From the NCBI RefSeq assembly GCF_949987535.1, contig NW_026645837.1, positions 62,001 through 126,000 on the forward strand: a stretch of 64,000 nt of DNA, written 5' to 3'. A program made the translations under genes and the position numbers. Below, piece after piece: positions 22,601-35,468 of this stretch (the first letter of the stretch is position 1; each line of letters starts with the position of its first letter). Under the pieces are notes generated by a model that was not told where the DNA came from, made no database searches, and saw only the letters and a list, made by a program, of their open reading frames with translations. The DNA comes from Balaenoptera acutorostrata (taxonomy: Eukaryota > Chordata > Mammalia > Artiodactyla > Balaenopteridae).

Positions 22601-25600
22601 GAAGCAGAAGCAGTCAAGGGTAGCTTAGGGTTAGTGTTAGGGTTAGGGTGAGGGTTAGGGTATGGCTTAGGGTACGGGTTCGGGGAGGGGTTCGGGTAGG
22701 ACGTAGGGTATGGGTTAGGGTTAGGGTTAGGGTTAGTGTTAGGGTTAGGGCTCGGTTTAGGGTATGGGTTAGGATTAGTGTACTCGTTAGGGTGGGGGTA
22801 GTTATTAAACCTATCACACTCTCTAGATACCCCTTAGCACGTAAAGGAATATTATTTGGGGGTCCAGCCATGGAGAAGAGTTTAGACACGAGGAGAAGAT
22901 AAGGAACACACCCATTATCAAGAAATCACATTAGGATTCTCTTTTTAACCTGTTCCTTAAAACACTAGTGTTTAGGAAATCTATTGGAGGCAGAAGCCGT
23001 CAAGGGTAGCTTAGGTTTAGGGTTAGGGTTAGGGTGAGGGTTAGGGTACGGCTTAGGGTACGGGTTCGGGGAGGGGTTCGGGTAGGGCGTAGGGTATGGG
23101 TTAGGGTTAGGGTTAGGGCTAGGGTTAGGGTTAGGGCTCGGTTTAGGGTACGGGTTAGGATTAGGGTACGCGTTAGTGTTAGGGTAGGGGTTAGGGTTAG
23201 GGTACGCGTTAGGGTGAGGGTAGTTATTAAACCTATCCCACTCTCTAGATACCCCTTAGCACTTAAAGGAATATTATTTGGGGGTCCAGCCATGGAGAAG
23301 AGTTTAGACACGAGGAGAATATAAGGAACACACCCATTATCAAGAAATCACATTAGGATTCTCTTTTTAACCTGTTCCTTAAAACACTAGTGCTTAGGAA
23401 ATCTATTGGAGGCAGAAGCAGTCAAGGGTAGCTTAGGGTTAGGGTTAGGGTTAGGGTGAGGGTTAGGGTATGGCTTAGGGTACGGGTTCGGGGAGGGGTT
23501 CGGGTAGGGCGTAGGGTATGGGTTAGGGTTAGGGTTAGGGTTAGTGTTACGGTTAGGGCTCGGTTTAGGGTACGGGTTAGGATTAGGGTACGTGTTAGGG
23601 TTAGGGTAGGGGTTAGGGTTAGAGTACGCGTTAGGGTGGGTGTAGTTATTAAACCTATCACACTCTCTAGATACCCCTTAGCACGTAAAGGAATATTATT
23701 TGGGGGTCCAGCCATGGAGAAGAGTTTAGACACGAGGAGAAGATAAGGAACACACCCATTATCAAGAAATCACATTAGGATTCTCTTTTTAACCAGTTCC
23801 TTAAAACACTAGTGCTTAGGAAATCTATTGGAGGCAGAAGCCGTCAAGGGAAGCTTAGGGTTAGGGTTAGGGTTAGGGTGAGGGTTAGGGTACGGCTTAC
23901 GATAAGGGTTCGGGGAGGGGTTCGGGTAGGGCGTAGGGTATGGGTTAGGGTTAGGGTTAGGGCTAGTGTTAGGGTTAGGGCTCGGTTTAGGGTACGGGTT
24001 AGGATTAGGGTATGCGTTAGGGTTAGGGTAGGGGTTAGGGTTAGGGTACGCGTTAGGGTGAGGGTAGTTTTTAAACCTATCCCACCCTCTAGATACCCCT
24101 TAGCACGTAAAGGAATATTATTTGGGGGTCCAGCCATGGAGAAGAGTTTAGACACGAGGAGAAGATAAGGAACACACCCATTATAAATAAATCACATTAG
24201 AATTCTCTTTTTAACCTGTTCCTTAAATCACTAGTGCTTAGGAAATCTTTTGGAGGCAGAAGCCGTCAAGGGTAGCTTAGGGTTAGGGTTAGGGTTAGGG
24301 TGAGGGTTAGGGTACGGCTTACGATAAGGGTTCGGGGAGGGGTTCGGGTAGGGCGTAGGATATGGGTTAGGGTTAGGGTTAGGGTTAGTGTTAGGGTTAG
24401 GGCTCGGTTTAGGGTACGGGTTAGGATTAGGGTACGTGTTAGGGTTAGTGTACGCGTTAGGGTGAGGGTAGTTATTAAACCTATTCCACTCTCTAGATAC
24501 CCCTTAGCACGTACAGGAATATTATTGGGGGTCCAGCCATGGAGAAGAGTTTAGACACTAGGATAAGATAAGGAACACACCCATTATCACGAAATCACAT
24601 TAGGATTCTCTTTTTAACATGTTCCTTAAAACACTAGTGCATAGGAAATCTATTGGAGGCAGAAGCAGTCAAGGGTAGCTTAGGGTTAGGGTTAGGGTTA
24701 GGGTGAGGGTTAAGGTACGGCTTAGGGCACTGGTTCGGGGAGGTGTTCGGGTAGGGCGTAGGGTATGGGTTAGGGTTAGGGTTAGGGTTAGTGTTAGGGT
24801 TAGGGCTCGGTTTAGGGTACGGGTTAGGATTAGGGTACGTGTTAGGGTTAGTGTACGCGTTAGGGTGAGGGTAGTTATTAAACCTATTCCACTCTCTAGA
24901 TACCCCTTAGCACGTACAGGAATATTATTGGGGGTCCAGCCATGGAGAAGAGTTTAGACACTAGGAGAAGATAAGGAACACACCCATTATCAAGAAATCA
25001 CATTAGGATTCTCTTTTTAACCTGTTCCTTAAAACACTAGTGCTTAGGAAATCTATTGGAGGCAGAAGCAGTCAAGGGTAGCTTAGGGTTAGGGTTAGGG
25101 TTAGGGTGAGGGTTAGGGTACGGCTTAGGGTACGGGTTCGGGGAGGGGTTCGGGTAGGGCGTAGGGTATGGGTTAGGGTTAGGGTTAGGGCTAGTGTTAG
25201 GGTTAGGGCTCGGTTTAGGGTACGGGTTAGGATTAGGGTACGCGTTAGGGTTAGGGTAGGGGTTAGGGTTAGGGTACGCGTTAGGGTGAGGGTAGTTATT
25301 AAACCTATCACACTCTCTAGATACCCCTTAGCACGTAAAGGAATATTATTTGGGGGTCCAGCCATGGAGAAGAGTTTAGACACGAGGAGAAGATAAGGAA
25401 CACACCCATTATCAAGAAATCACATTAGGATTCTCTTTTTAAACTGTTCCTTAAAACACTAGTGCTTAGGAAATCTATTGGAGGCAGAAGCAGTCAAGAG
25501 TAGCTTAGGGTTAGGGTTAGGGTTAGGGTGAGGGCTAGGGTATGGCTTAGGGTACGGGTTCGGGGAGGGGTTCGGGTAGGGCATAGGGTATTTGTTAGGG

Positions 25601-26758
25601 TTAGGGTTAGGGTTAGTGTTAGGGTTAGGGCTCGGTTTAGGTACGGGTTCGGATTAGGGAACACGTTAGGGTTAGGGTAGGGGTTAGGGTTAGGGTACGT
25701 GTTAGGGTGAGGGTAGTTATTAAACCTATCACACTCTCTAGATACCCCTTAGCACATAAAGGAATATTATTTGGGGGTCCAGCCATGGAGAAGAGTTTAG
25801 ACACGAGGAGAAGATAAGGAACACACCCATTATCAAGAAATCACATTAGGATTCTCTTTTTAACCTGTTCCTTAAAACACTAGTGCTTAGGAAATCTATT
25901 GGAGGCAGAAGCCGTCAAGGGTAGCTTAGGTTTAGTGTTAGGGTTAGGGTGAGGGTTAGGGTACGGCTTAGGGTACGGGTTCGGGGAGGGGTTCGGGTAG
26001 GGCGTAGGGTATGGGTTAGGGTTAGGGTTAGGGCTAGGGTTAGGGTTAGGGCTCGGTTTAGGGTACGGGTTAGGATTAGGGTACGCGTTAGTGTTAGGGT
26101 AGGGGTTAGGGTTAGGGTACGCGTTAGGGTGAGGGTAGTTATTAAACCTATCCCACTCTCTAGATACCCCTTAGCACTTAAAGGAATATTATTTGGGGGT
26201 CCAGCCATGGAGAAGAGTTTAGACACGAGGAGAATATAAGGAACACACCCATTATCAAGAAATCACATTAGGATTCTCTTTTTAACCTGTTCCTTAAAAC
26301 ACTAGTGCTTAGGAAATCTATTGGAGGCAGAAGCAGTCAAGGGTAGCTTAGGGTTAGGGTTAGGGTTAGGGTGAGGGTTAGGGTATGGCTTAGGGTACGG
26401 GTTCGGGGAGGGGTTCGGGTAGGGCGTAGGGTATGGGTTAGGGTTAGGGTTAGGGTTAGTGTTAGGGTTAGGGCTCGGTTTAGGGTACGGGTTAGGATTA
26501 GGGTACGCGTTAGTGTTAGGGTAGGTGTTAGGGTTAGGGTACGCGATAGGGTGAGGTTAGTTATTAAACCTATCCCACTCTCTAGATACCCGTTAGCACG
26601 TAAAGGAATATTATTTGGGGGTCCAGCCATGGAGAAGAGTTTAGACAATAGGAGAAGATAAGGAACACACCCATTATCACGAAATCACATTAGGATTCTC
26701 TTTTTAACCTGTTCCTTAAAACACTAGTGCTTAGGAAATCTATTGGAGGCAGAAGCCG
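19698..26758 (+). repeat. 7061-bp, 17-monomer higher-order repeat, copy 1
   Basis: Monomers start at 19698 (S variant), 20120 (A), 20542 (V), 20964 (L), 21386 (D3), 21789 (H), 22211 (D3), 22614 (D6), 23000 (S), 23422 (V), 23844 (L), 24266 (D3), 24669 (D3), 25072 (F), 25494 (K), 25915 (S) and 26337 (A). Every monomer recurs 7061 bp to the right. The unit combines the D3-H-D3-D6-S run of the 3266-bp HOR with the V-L-D3 trio of 6615-7861. Scattered single-base differences between copies were noticed, for example GGCATAAGC near 20110 and GGGTGTAGGG near 20629. Confidence 0.96.
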
Positions 26759-29700
26759 TCAAGGGTAGCTTAGTTTTAGGGTTAGGGTTAGGGTGAGGGT
26801 TAGGGTACGGCTTAGGGTACGGGTTCGGGGAGGGGTTCGGGTAGGGCGTAGGGTATGGGTTAGGGTTAGGGTTAGGGCTAGGGTTAGGGTTAGGGCTCGG
26901 TTTAGGGTACGGGTTAGCATTAGGGTACGCGTTAGTGTTAGGGTAGGGGTTAGGGTTAGGGTACGCGTTAGGTTGAGGGTAGTTATTAAACCTATCCCAC
27001 TCTCTAGATACCCCTTAGCACTTTAAGGAATATTATTTGGGGGTCCAGCCATGGAGAAGAGTTTAGACACGAGGAGAATATAAGGAACACACCCATTATC
27101 AAGAAATCACATTAGGATTCTCTTTTTAACCTGTTCCTTAAAACACTAGTGCTTAGGAAATCTATTGGAGGCAGAAGCAGTCAAGGGTAGCTTAGGGTTA
27201 GGGTTAGGGTTAGGGTGAGGGTTAGGGTATGGCTTAGGGTACGGGTTCGGGGAGGGGTTCGGGTAGGGCGTAGGGTATGGGTTAGGGTTAAGGTTAGGGT
27301 TAGTGTTAGGGTTAGGGCTCGGTTTAGGGTACGGGTTAGGATTAGGGTACGCGTTAGTGTTAGGGTAGGTGTTAGGGTTAGGGTACGCGATAGGGTGAGG
27401 TTAGTTATTAAACCTATCCCACTCTCTAGATACCCGTTAGCACGTAAAGGAATATTATTTGGGGGTCCAGCCATGGAGAAGAGTTTAGACAATAGGAGAA
27501 GATAAGGAACACACCCATTATCAAGAAATCACATTAGGATTCTCTTTTTAACCTGTTCCTTAAAACACTAGTGCTTAGGAAATCTATTGGAGGCAGAAGC
27601 AGTCAAGGGTAGCTTAGGGTTAGGGTTAGGGTTAGGGTGAGGGTTAGGGTATGGCTTAGGGTACGGGTTCGGGGAGGTGTTCGGGTAGGGCGTAGGGTAT
27701 GGGTTAGGGTTAGGGTTAGGGTTAGTGTTAGGGTTAGGGCTCGGTTTAGGGTACGGGTTAGGATTAGGGTACGTGTTAGGGTTAGGGTAGGGGTTAGGGT
27801 TAGGGTACGCGTTAGGATGGGTGTAGTTATTAAACCTATCACACTCTCTAGATACCCCTTAGCACGTAAAGAAATATTATTTGGGGTTCCAGCCATGGAG
27901 AAGAGTTTAGACACGAGGAGAAGATAAGGAACACACCCATTATCAAGAAATCACATTAGGATTCTCTTTTTAACCAGTTCCTTAAAACACTAGGGCTTAG
28001 GAAATCTATTGGAGGCAGAAGCCGTCAAGGGAAGCTTAGGGTTAGGGTTAGGGTTAGGGTGAGGGTTAGGGTACGGCTTACGATAAGGGTTCGGGGAGGG
28101 GTTCGGGTAGGGCGTAGGGTATGGGTTAGGGTTAGGGTTAGGGCTAGTGTTAGGGTTAGGGCTCGGTTTAGGGTACGGGTTAGGATTAGGGTATGCGTTA
28201 GGGTTAGGGTAGGGGTTAGGGTTAGGGTACGCGTTAGGGTGAGGGTAGTTTTTAAACCTATCCCACTCTCTAGATACCCCTTAGCACGTAAAGGAATATT
28301 ATTTGGGGGTCCAGCCATGGAGAAGAGTTTAGACACGAGGAGAAGATAAGGAACACACCCATTATCAATAAATCACATTAGAATTCTCTTTTTAACCTGT
28401 TCCTTAAATCACTAGTGCTTAGGAAATCTTTTGGAGGCAGAAGCCGTCAAGGGTAGCTTAGGGTTAGGGTTAGGGTTAGGGTGAGGGTTAGGGTACGGCT
28501 TACGATAAGGGTTCGGGGAGGGGTTCGGGTAGGGCGTAGGGTATGGGTTAGGGTTAGGGTTAGGGTTAGTGTTAGGGTTAGGGCTCGGTTTAGGGTACAG
28601 GTTAGGATTAGGGTACGTGTTAGGGTTAGTGTACGCGTTAGGGTCAGGGTAGTTATTAAACCTATGACACTCTCTAGATACCCCTTAGCACGTACAGGAA
28701 TATTATTGGGGGTCCAGCCATGGAGAAGAGTTTAGACACTAGGAGAAGATAAGGAACACACCCATTATCACGAAATCACATTAGGATTCTCTTTTTAACC
28801 TGTTCCTTAAAACACTAGTGCTTAGGAAATCTATTGGAGGCAGAAGCAGTCAAGGGTAGCTTAGGGTTAGTGTTAGGGTTAGGGTGAGGGTTAGGGTATG
28901 GCTTAGGGTACTGGTTCAGGGAGGGGTTCGGGTAGGGCGTAGGGTATGGGTTAGGGTTAGGGTTAGGGTTAGTGTTAGGGTTAGGGCTCGGTTTAGGGTA
29001 CGGGTTAGGATTAGGGTACGCGTTAGGGTTAGGGTAGGGGTTAGAGTTAGGGTACGCGATAGGGTGAGGGTAGTTATTAAACCTATCACACTCTCTAGAT
29101 ACCCCTTAGCACATAAAGGAATATTATTTGGGGGTCCATCCATGGAGAAGAGTTTAGACACGAGGAGAAGATAAGGAACACACCCATTATCAAGAAATCA
29201 CATTAGGATTCTCTTTTTAACATGTTCCTTAAAACACTAGTGCTTAGGAAATCTATTGGAGGCAGAAGCCGTCAAGGGTAGCTTAGGGTTAGGGTTAGGG
29301 TTAGGGTGAGTGTTAGGGTACGGCTTAGGGCACTGGTTCGGGGAGGTGTTCGGGTAGGGCGTAGGGTATGGGTTAGGGTTAGGGTTAGGGTTAGTGTTAG
29401 GTTTAGGGCTCGGTTTAGGGTACGGGTTAGGATTAGGGTACGTGTTAGGGTTAGTGTACGCGTTAGGGTGAGGGTAGTTATTAAACCTATTCCACTCTCT
29501 AGATACCCCTTAGCACGTACAGGAATATTATTGGGGGTCCAGCCATGGAGAAGAGTTTAGACACTAGGAGAAGATAAGGAACACACCCATTATCACGAAA
29601 TCACATTAGGATTCTCTTTTTAACCTGTTCCTTAAAACACTAGTGCTTAGGAAATCTATTGGAAGCAGAAGCAGTCAAGGGTAGCTTAGGGTTAGTGTTA

Positions 29701-32700
29701 GGGTTAGGGTGAGGGTTAGGGTATGGCTTAGGGTACGGGTTCGGGGAGGGGTTCGGGTAGGACGTAGGGTATGGGTTAGGGTTAGGGTTAGGGTTAGTGT
29801 TAGGGTTAGGGCTCGGTTTAGGGTATGGGTTAGGATTAGGGTACTCGTTAGGGTGGGGGTAGTTATTAAACCTATCACACTCTCTAGATACCCCTTAGCA
29901 CGTAAAGGAATATTATTTGGGGGTCCAGCCATGGAGAAGAGTTTAGACACGAGGAGAAGATAAGGAACACACCCATTATCAAGAAATCACATTAGGATTC
30001 TCTTTTTAACCTGTTCCTTAAAACACTAGTGTTTAGGAAATCTATTGGAGGCAGAAGCCGTCAAGGGTAGCTTAGGTTTAGGGTTAGGGTTAGGGTGAGG
30101 GTTAGGGTACGGCTTAGGGTACGGGTTCGGGGAGGGGTTCGGGTAGGGCGTAGGGTATGGGTTAGGGTTAGGGTTAGGGCTAGGGTTAGGGTTAGGGCTC
30201 GGTTTAGGGTACGGGTTAGGATTAGGGTACGCGTTAGTGTTAGGGTAGGGGTTAGGGTTAGGGTACGCGTTAGGGTGAGGGTAGTTATTAAACCTATCCC
30301 ACTCTCTAGATACCCCTTAGCACTTAAAGGAATATTATTTGGGGGTCCAGCCATGGAGAAGAGTTTAGACACGAGGAGAATATAAGGAACACACCCATTA
30401 TCAAGAAATCACATTAGGATTCTCTTTTTAACCTGTTCCTTAAAACACTAGTGCTTAGGAAATCTATTGGAGGCAGAAGCAGTCAAGGGTAGCTTAGGGT
30501 TAGGGTTAGGGTTAGGGTGAGGGTTAGGGTATGGCTTAGGGTACGGGTTCGGGGAGGGGTTCGGGTAGGGCGTAGGGTATGGGTTAGGGTTAGGGTTAGG
30601 GTTAGTGTTAGGGTTAGGGCTCGGTTTAGGGTACGGGTTAGGATTAGGGTACGTGTTAGGGTTAGGGTAGGGGTTAGGGTTAGAGTACGCGTTAGGGTGG
30701 GTGTAGTTATTAAACCTATCACACTCTCTAGATACCCCTTAGCACGTAAAGGAATATTATTTGGGGGTCCAGCCATGGAGAAGAGTTTAGACACGAGGAG
30801 AAGATAAGGAACACACCCATTATCAAGAAATAACATTAGGATTCTCTTTTTAACCAGTTCCTTAAAACACTAGTGCTTAGGAAATCTATTGGAGGCAGAA
30901 GCCGTCAAGGGAAGCTTAGGGTTAGGGTTAGGGTTAGGGTGAGGGTTAGGGTACGGCTTACGATAAGGGTTCGGGGAGGGGTTCGGGTAGGGCGTAGGGT
31001 ATGGGTTAGGGTTAGGGTTAGGGCTAGTGTTAGGGTTAGGGCTCGGTTTAGGGTACGGGTTAGGATTAGGGTATGCGTTAGGGTTAGGGTAGGGGTTAGG
31101 GTTAGGGTACGCGTTAGGGTGAGGGTAGTTTTTAAACCTATCCCACTCTCTAGATACCCCTTAGCACGTAAAGGAATATTATTTGGGGGTCCAGCCATGG
31201 AGAAGAGTTTAGACACGAGGAGAAGATAAGGAACACACCCATTATAAATAAATCACATTAGAATTCTCTTTTTAACCTGTTCCTTAAATCACTAGTGCTT
31301 AGGAAATCTTTTGGAGGCAGAAGCCGTCAAGGGTAGCTTAGGGTTAGGGTTAGGGTTAGGGTGAGGGTTAGGGTACGGCTTACGATAAGGGTTCGGGGAG
31401 GGGTTCGGGTAGGGCGTAGGATATGGGTTAGGGTTAGGGTTAGGGTTAGTGTTAGGGTTAGGGCTCGGTTTAGGGTACGGGTTAGGATTAGGGTACGTGT
31501 TAGGGTTAGTGTACGCGTTAGGGTGAGGGTAGTTATTAAACCTATTCCACTCTCTAGATACCCCTTAGCACGTACAGGAATATTATTGGGGGTCCAGCCA
31601 TGGAGAAGAGTTTAGACACTAGGATAAGATAAGGAACACACCCATTATCACGAAATCACATTAGGATTCTCTTTTTAACATGTTCCTTAAAACACTAGTG
31701 CATAGGAAATCTATTGGAGGCAGAAGCAGTCAAGGGTAGCTTAGGGTTAGGGTTAGGGTTAGGGTGAGGGTTAAGGTACGGCTTAGGGCACTGGTTCGGG
31801 GAGGTGTTCGGGTAGGGCGTAGGGTATGGGTTAGGGTTAGGGTTAGGGTTAGTGTTAGGGTTAGGGCTCGGTTTAGGGTACGGGTTAGGATTAGGGTACG
31901 TGTTAGGGTTAGTGTACGCGTTAGGGTGAGGGTAGTTATTAAACCTATTCCACTCTCTAGATACCCCTTAGCACGTACAGGAATATTATTGGGGGTCCAG
32001 CCATGGAGAAGAGTTTAGACACTAGGAGAAGATAAGGAACACACCCATTATCAAGAAATCACATTAGGATTCTCTTTTTAACCTGTTCCTTAAAACACTA
32101 GTGCTTAGGAAATCTATTGGAGGCAGAAGCAGTCAAGGGTAGCTTAGGGTTAGGGTTAGGGTTAGGGTGAGGGTTAGGGTACGGCTTAGGGTACGGGTTC
32201 GGGGAGGGGTTCGGGTAGGGCGTAGGGTATGGGTTAGGGTTAGGGTTAGGGCTAGTGTTAGGGTTAGGGCTCGGTTTAGGGTACGGGTTAGGATTAGGGT
32301 ACGCGTTAGGGTTAGGGTAGGGGTTAGGGTTAGGGTACGCGTTAGGGTGAGGGTAGTTATTAAACCTATCACACTCTCTAGATACCCCTTAGCACGTAAA
32401 GGAATATTATTTGGGGGTCCAGCCATGGAGAAGAGTTTAGACACGAGGAGAAGATAAGGAACACACCCATTATCAAGAAATCACATTAGGATTCTCTTTT
32501 TAAACTGTTCCTTAAAACACTAGTGCTTAGGAAATCTATTGGAGGCAGAAGCAGTCAAGAGTAGCTTAGGGTTAGGGTTAGGGTTAGGGTGAGGGATAGG
32601 GTATGGCTTAGGGTACGGGTTCGGGGAGGGGTTCGGGTAGGGCATAGGGTATTTGTTAGGGTTAGGGTTAGGGTTAGTGTTAGGGTTAGGGCTCGGTTTA

Positions 32701-33819
32701 GGTACGGGTTCGGATTAGGGAACACGTTAGGGTTAGGGTAGGGGTTAGGGTTAGGGTACGTGTTAGGGTGAGGGTAGTTATTAAACCTATCACACTCTCT
32801 AGATACCCCTTAGCACATAAAGGAATATTATTTGGGTGTCCAGCCATGGAGAAGAGTTTAGACACGAGGAGAAGATAAGGAACACACCCATTATCAAGAA
32901 ATCACATTAGGATTCTCTTTTTAACCTGTTCCTTAAAACACTAGTGCTTAGGAAATCTATTGGAGGCAGAAGCCGTCAAGGGTAGCTTAGGTTTAGTGTT
33001 AGGGTTAGGGTGAGGGTTAGGGTACGGCTTAGGGTACGGGTTCGGGGAGGGGTTCGGGTAGGGCGTAGGGTATGGGTTAGGGTTAGGGTTAGGGCTAGGG
33101 TTAGGGTTAGGGCTCGGTTTAGGGTACGGGTTAGGATTAGGGTACGCGTTAGTGTTAGGGTAGGGGTTAGGGTTAGGGTACGCGTTAGGGTGAGGGTAGT
33201 TATTAAACCTATCCCACTCTCTAGATACCCCTTAGCACTTAAAGGAATATTATTTGGGGGTCCAGCCATGGAGAAGAGTTTAGACACGAGGAGAATATAA
33301 GGAACACACCCATTATCAAGAAATCACATTAGGATTCTCTTTTTAACCTGTTCCTTAAAACACTAGTGCTTAGGAAATCTATTGGAGGCAGAAGCAGTCA
33401 AGGGTAGCTTAGGGTTAGGGTTAGGGTTAGGGTGAGGGTTAGGGTATGGCTTAGGGTACGGGTTCGGGGAGGGGTTCGGGTAGGGCGTAGGGTATGGGTT
33501 AGGGTTAGGGTTAGGGTTAGTGTTAGGGTTAGGGCTCGGTTTAGGGTACGGGTTAGGATTAGGGTACGCGTTAGTGTTAGGGTAGGTGTTAGGGTTAGGG
33601 TACGCGATAGGGTGAGGTTAGTTATTAAACCTATCCCACTCTCTAGATACCCGTTAGCACGTAAAGGAATATTATTTGGGGGTCCAGCCATGGAGAAGAG
33701 TTTAGACACTAGGAGAAGATAAGGAACACACCCATTATCAAGAAATCACATTAGGATTCTCTTTTTAACCTGTTCCTTAAAACACTAGTGCTTAGGAAAT
33801 CTATTGGAGGCAGAAGCCG
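26759..33819 (+). repeat. 7061-bp, 17-monomer higher-order repeat, copy 2
   Basis: Monomers start at 26759, 27181, 27603, 28025, 28447, 28850, 29272, 29675, 30061, 30483, 30905, 31327, 31730, 32133, 32555, 32976 and 33398. Each has the same type and length as its partner 7061 bp to the left. Similarity runs on into the left half of the monomer at 33820. Differences noticed are isolated bases, for example CACTAGGG near 27994, AATAACATT near 30830 and GAGGGATAGGG near 32596. Two such long, nearly identical copies imply a recent duplication, or an assembly in which this duplication deserves checking. Confidence 0.95.
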
Positions 33820-34240
33820 TCAAGGGTAGCTTAGGTTTAGGGTTAGGGTTAGGGTGAGGGTTAGGGTACGGCTTAGGGTACGGGTTCGGGGAGGGGTTCG
33901 GGTAGGGCGTAGGGTATGGGTTAGGGTTAGGGTTAGGGCTAGGGTTAGGGTTAGGGCTCGGTTTAGGGTACGGGTTAGCATTAGGGTACGCGTTAGTGTT
34001 AGGGTAGGGGTTAGGGTTAGGGTACGCGTTAGGGTGAGGGTAGTTATTAAACCTATCCCACTCTCTAGATACCCCTTAGCACGTACAGGAATATTATTGG
34101 GGGTCCAGCCATGGAGAAGAGTTTAGACACGAGGAGAAGATAAGGAACACACCCATTATCAAGAAATCACATTAGGATTCTCTTTTTAACCTGTTCCTTA
34201 AAACACTAGTGCTTAGGAAATCTATTGGAGGCAGAAGCAG
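33820..34240 (+). repeat. Chimeric monomer at the end of the 17-monomer repeat (421 bp)
   Basis: The left half matches the S variant at 26759 (TTAGCATTAGGG, standard length). The spacer switches to the D3 signature CACGTACAGG with ATTATTGGGGG, so the length is 421. Further right it returns to GACACGAGG and ATCAAGAAATC rather than the usual D3 GACACTAGG and ATCACGAAATC. It is the mirror image of the chimera at 7862. A D3-H-D3 series follows instead of the A monomer expected in a third HOR copy, so this is the recombination junction. Confidence 0.88.
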
Positions 34241-35468
34241 TCAAGGGTAGCTTAGGGTTAGGGTTAGGGTTAGGGTGAGGGTTAGGGTACGGCTTACGAT
34301 AAGGGTTCGGGGAGGGGTTCGGGTAGGGCGTAGGGTATGGGTTAGGGTTAGGGTTAGGGTTAGTGTTAGGGTTAGGGCTCGGTTTAGGGTACAGGTTAGG
34401 ATTAGGGTACGTGTTAGGGTTAGTGTACGCGTTAGGGTCAGGGTAGTTATTAAACCTATGACACTCTCTAGATACCCCTTAGCACGTACAGGAATATTAT
34501 TGGGGGTCCAGCCATGGAGAAGAGTTTAGACACTAGGAGAAGATAAGGAACACACCCATTATCACGAAATCACATTAGGATTCTCTTTTTAACCTGTTCC
34601 TTAAAACACTAGTGCTTAGGAAATCTATTGGAGGCAGAAGCAGTCAAGGGTAGCTTAGGGTTAGTGTTAGGGTTAGGGTGAGGGTTAGGGTATGGCTTAG
34701 GGTACTGGTTCAGGGAGGGGTTCGGGTAGGGCGTAGGGTATGGGTTAGGGTTAGGGTTAGGGTTAGTGTTAGGGTTAGGGCTCGGTTTAGGGTACGGGTT
34801 AGGATTAGGGTACGCATTAGGGTTAGGGTAGGGGTTAGAGTTAGGGTACGCGATAGGGTGAGGGTAGTTATTAAACCTATCACACTCTCTAGATACCCCT
34901 TAGCACATAAAGGAATATTATTTGGGGGTCCACCCATGGAGAAGAGTTTAGACACGAGGAGAAGATAAGGAACACACCCATTATCAAGAAATCACATTAG
35001 GATTCTCTTTTTAACATGTTCCTTAAAACACTAGTGCTTAGGAAATCTATTGGAGGCAGAAGCCGTCAAGGGTAGCTTAGGGTTAGGGTTAGGGTTAGGG
35101 TGAGGGTTAGGGTACGGCTTAGGGCACTGGTTCGGGGAGGTGTTCGGGTAGGGCGTAGGGTATGGGTTAGGGTTAGGGTTAGGGTTAGTGTTAGGGTTAG
35201 GGCTCGGTTTAGGGTACGGTTTAGGATTAGGGTACGTGTTAGGGTTAGTGTACGCGTTAGGGTGAGGGTAGTTATTAAACCTATTCCACTCTCTAGATAC
35301 CCCTTAGCACGTACAGGAATATTATTGGGGGTCCAGCCATGGAGAAGAGTTTAGACACGAGGAGAAGATAAGGAACACACCCATTATCAAGAAATCACAT
35401 TAGGATTCTCTTTTTAACCTGTTCCTTAAAACACTAGTGCTTAGGAAATCTATTGGAGGCAGAAGCAG
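34241..35468 (+). repeat. D3-H-D3 trio, copy 1 of a local tandem duplication
   Basis: Monomers start at 34241 (D3 with GGCTTACGATAAGGG, 403), 34644 (H, with CCACCCATGG and TACGCATTAGGG, 422) and 35066 (D3, 403, but with GACACGAGG and ATCAAGAAATC near its end). The unit is 1228 bp. The same D3-H-D3 trio follows immediately at 35469. Confidence 0.88.
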
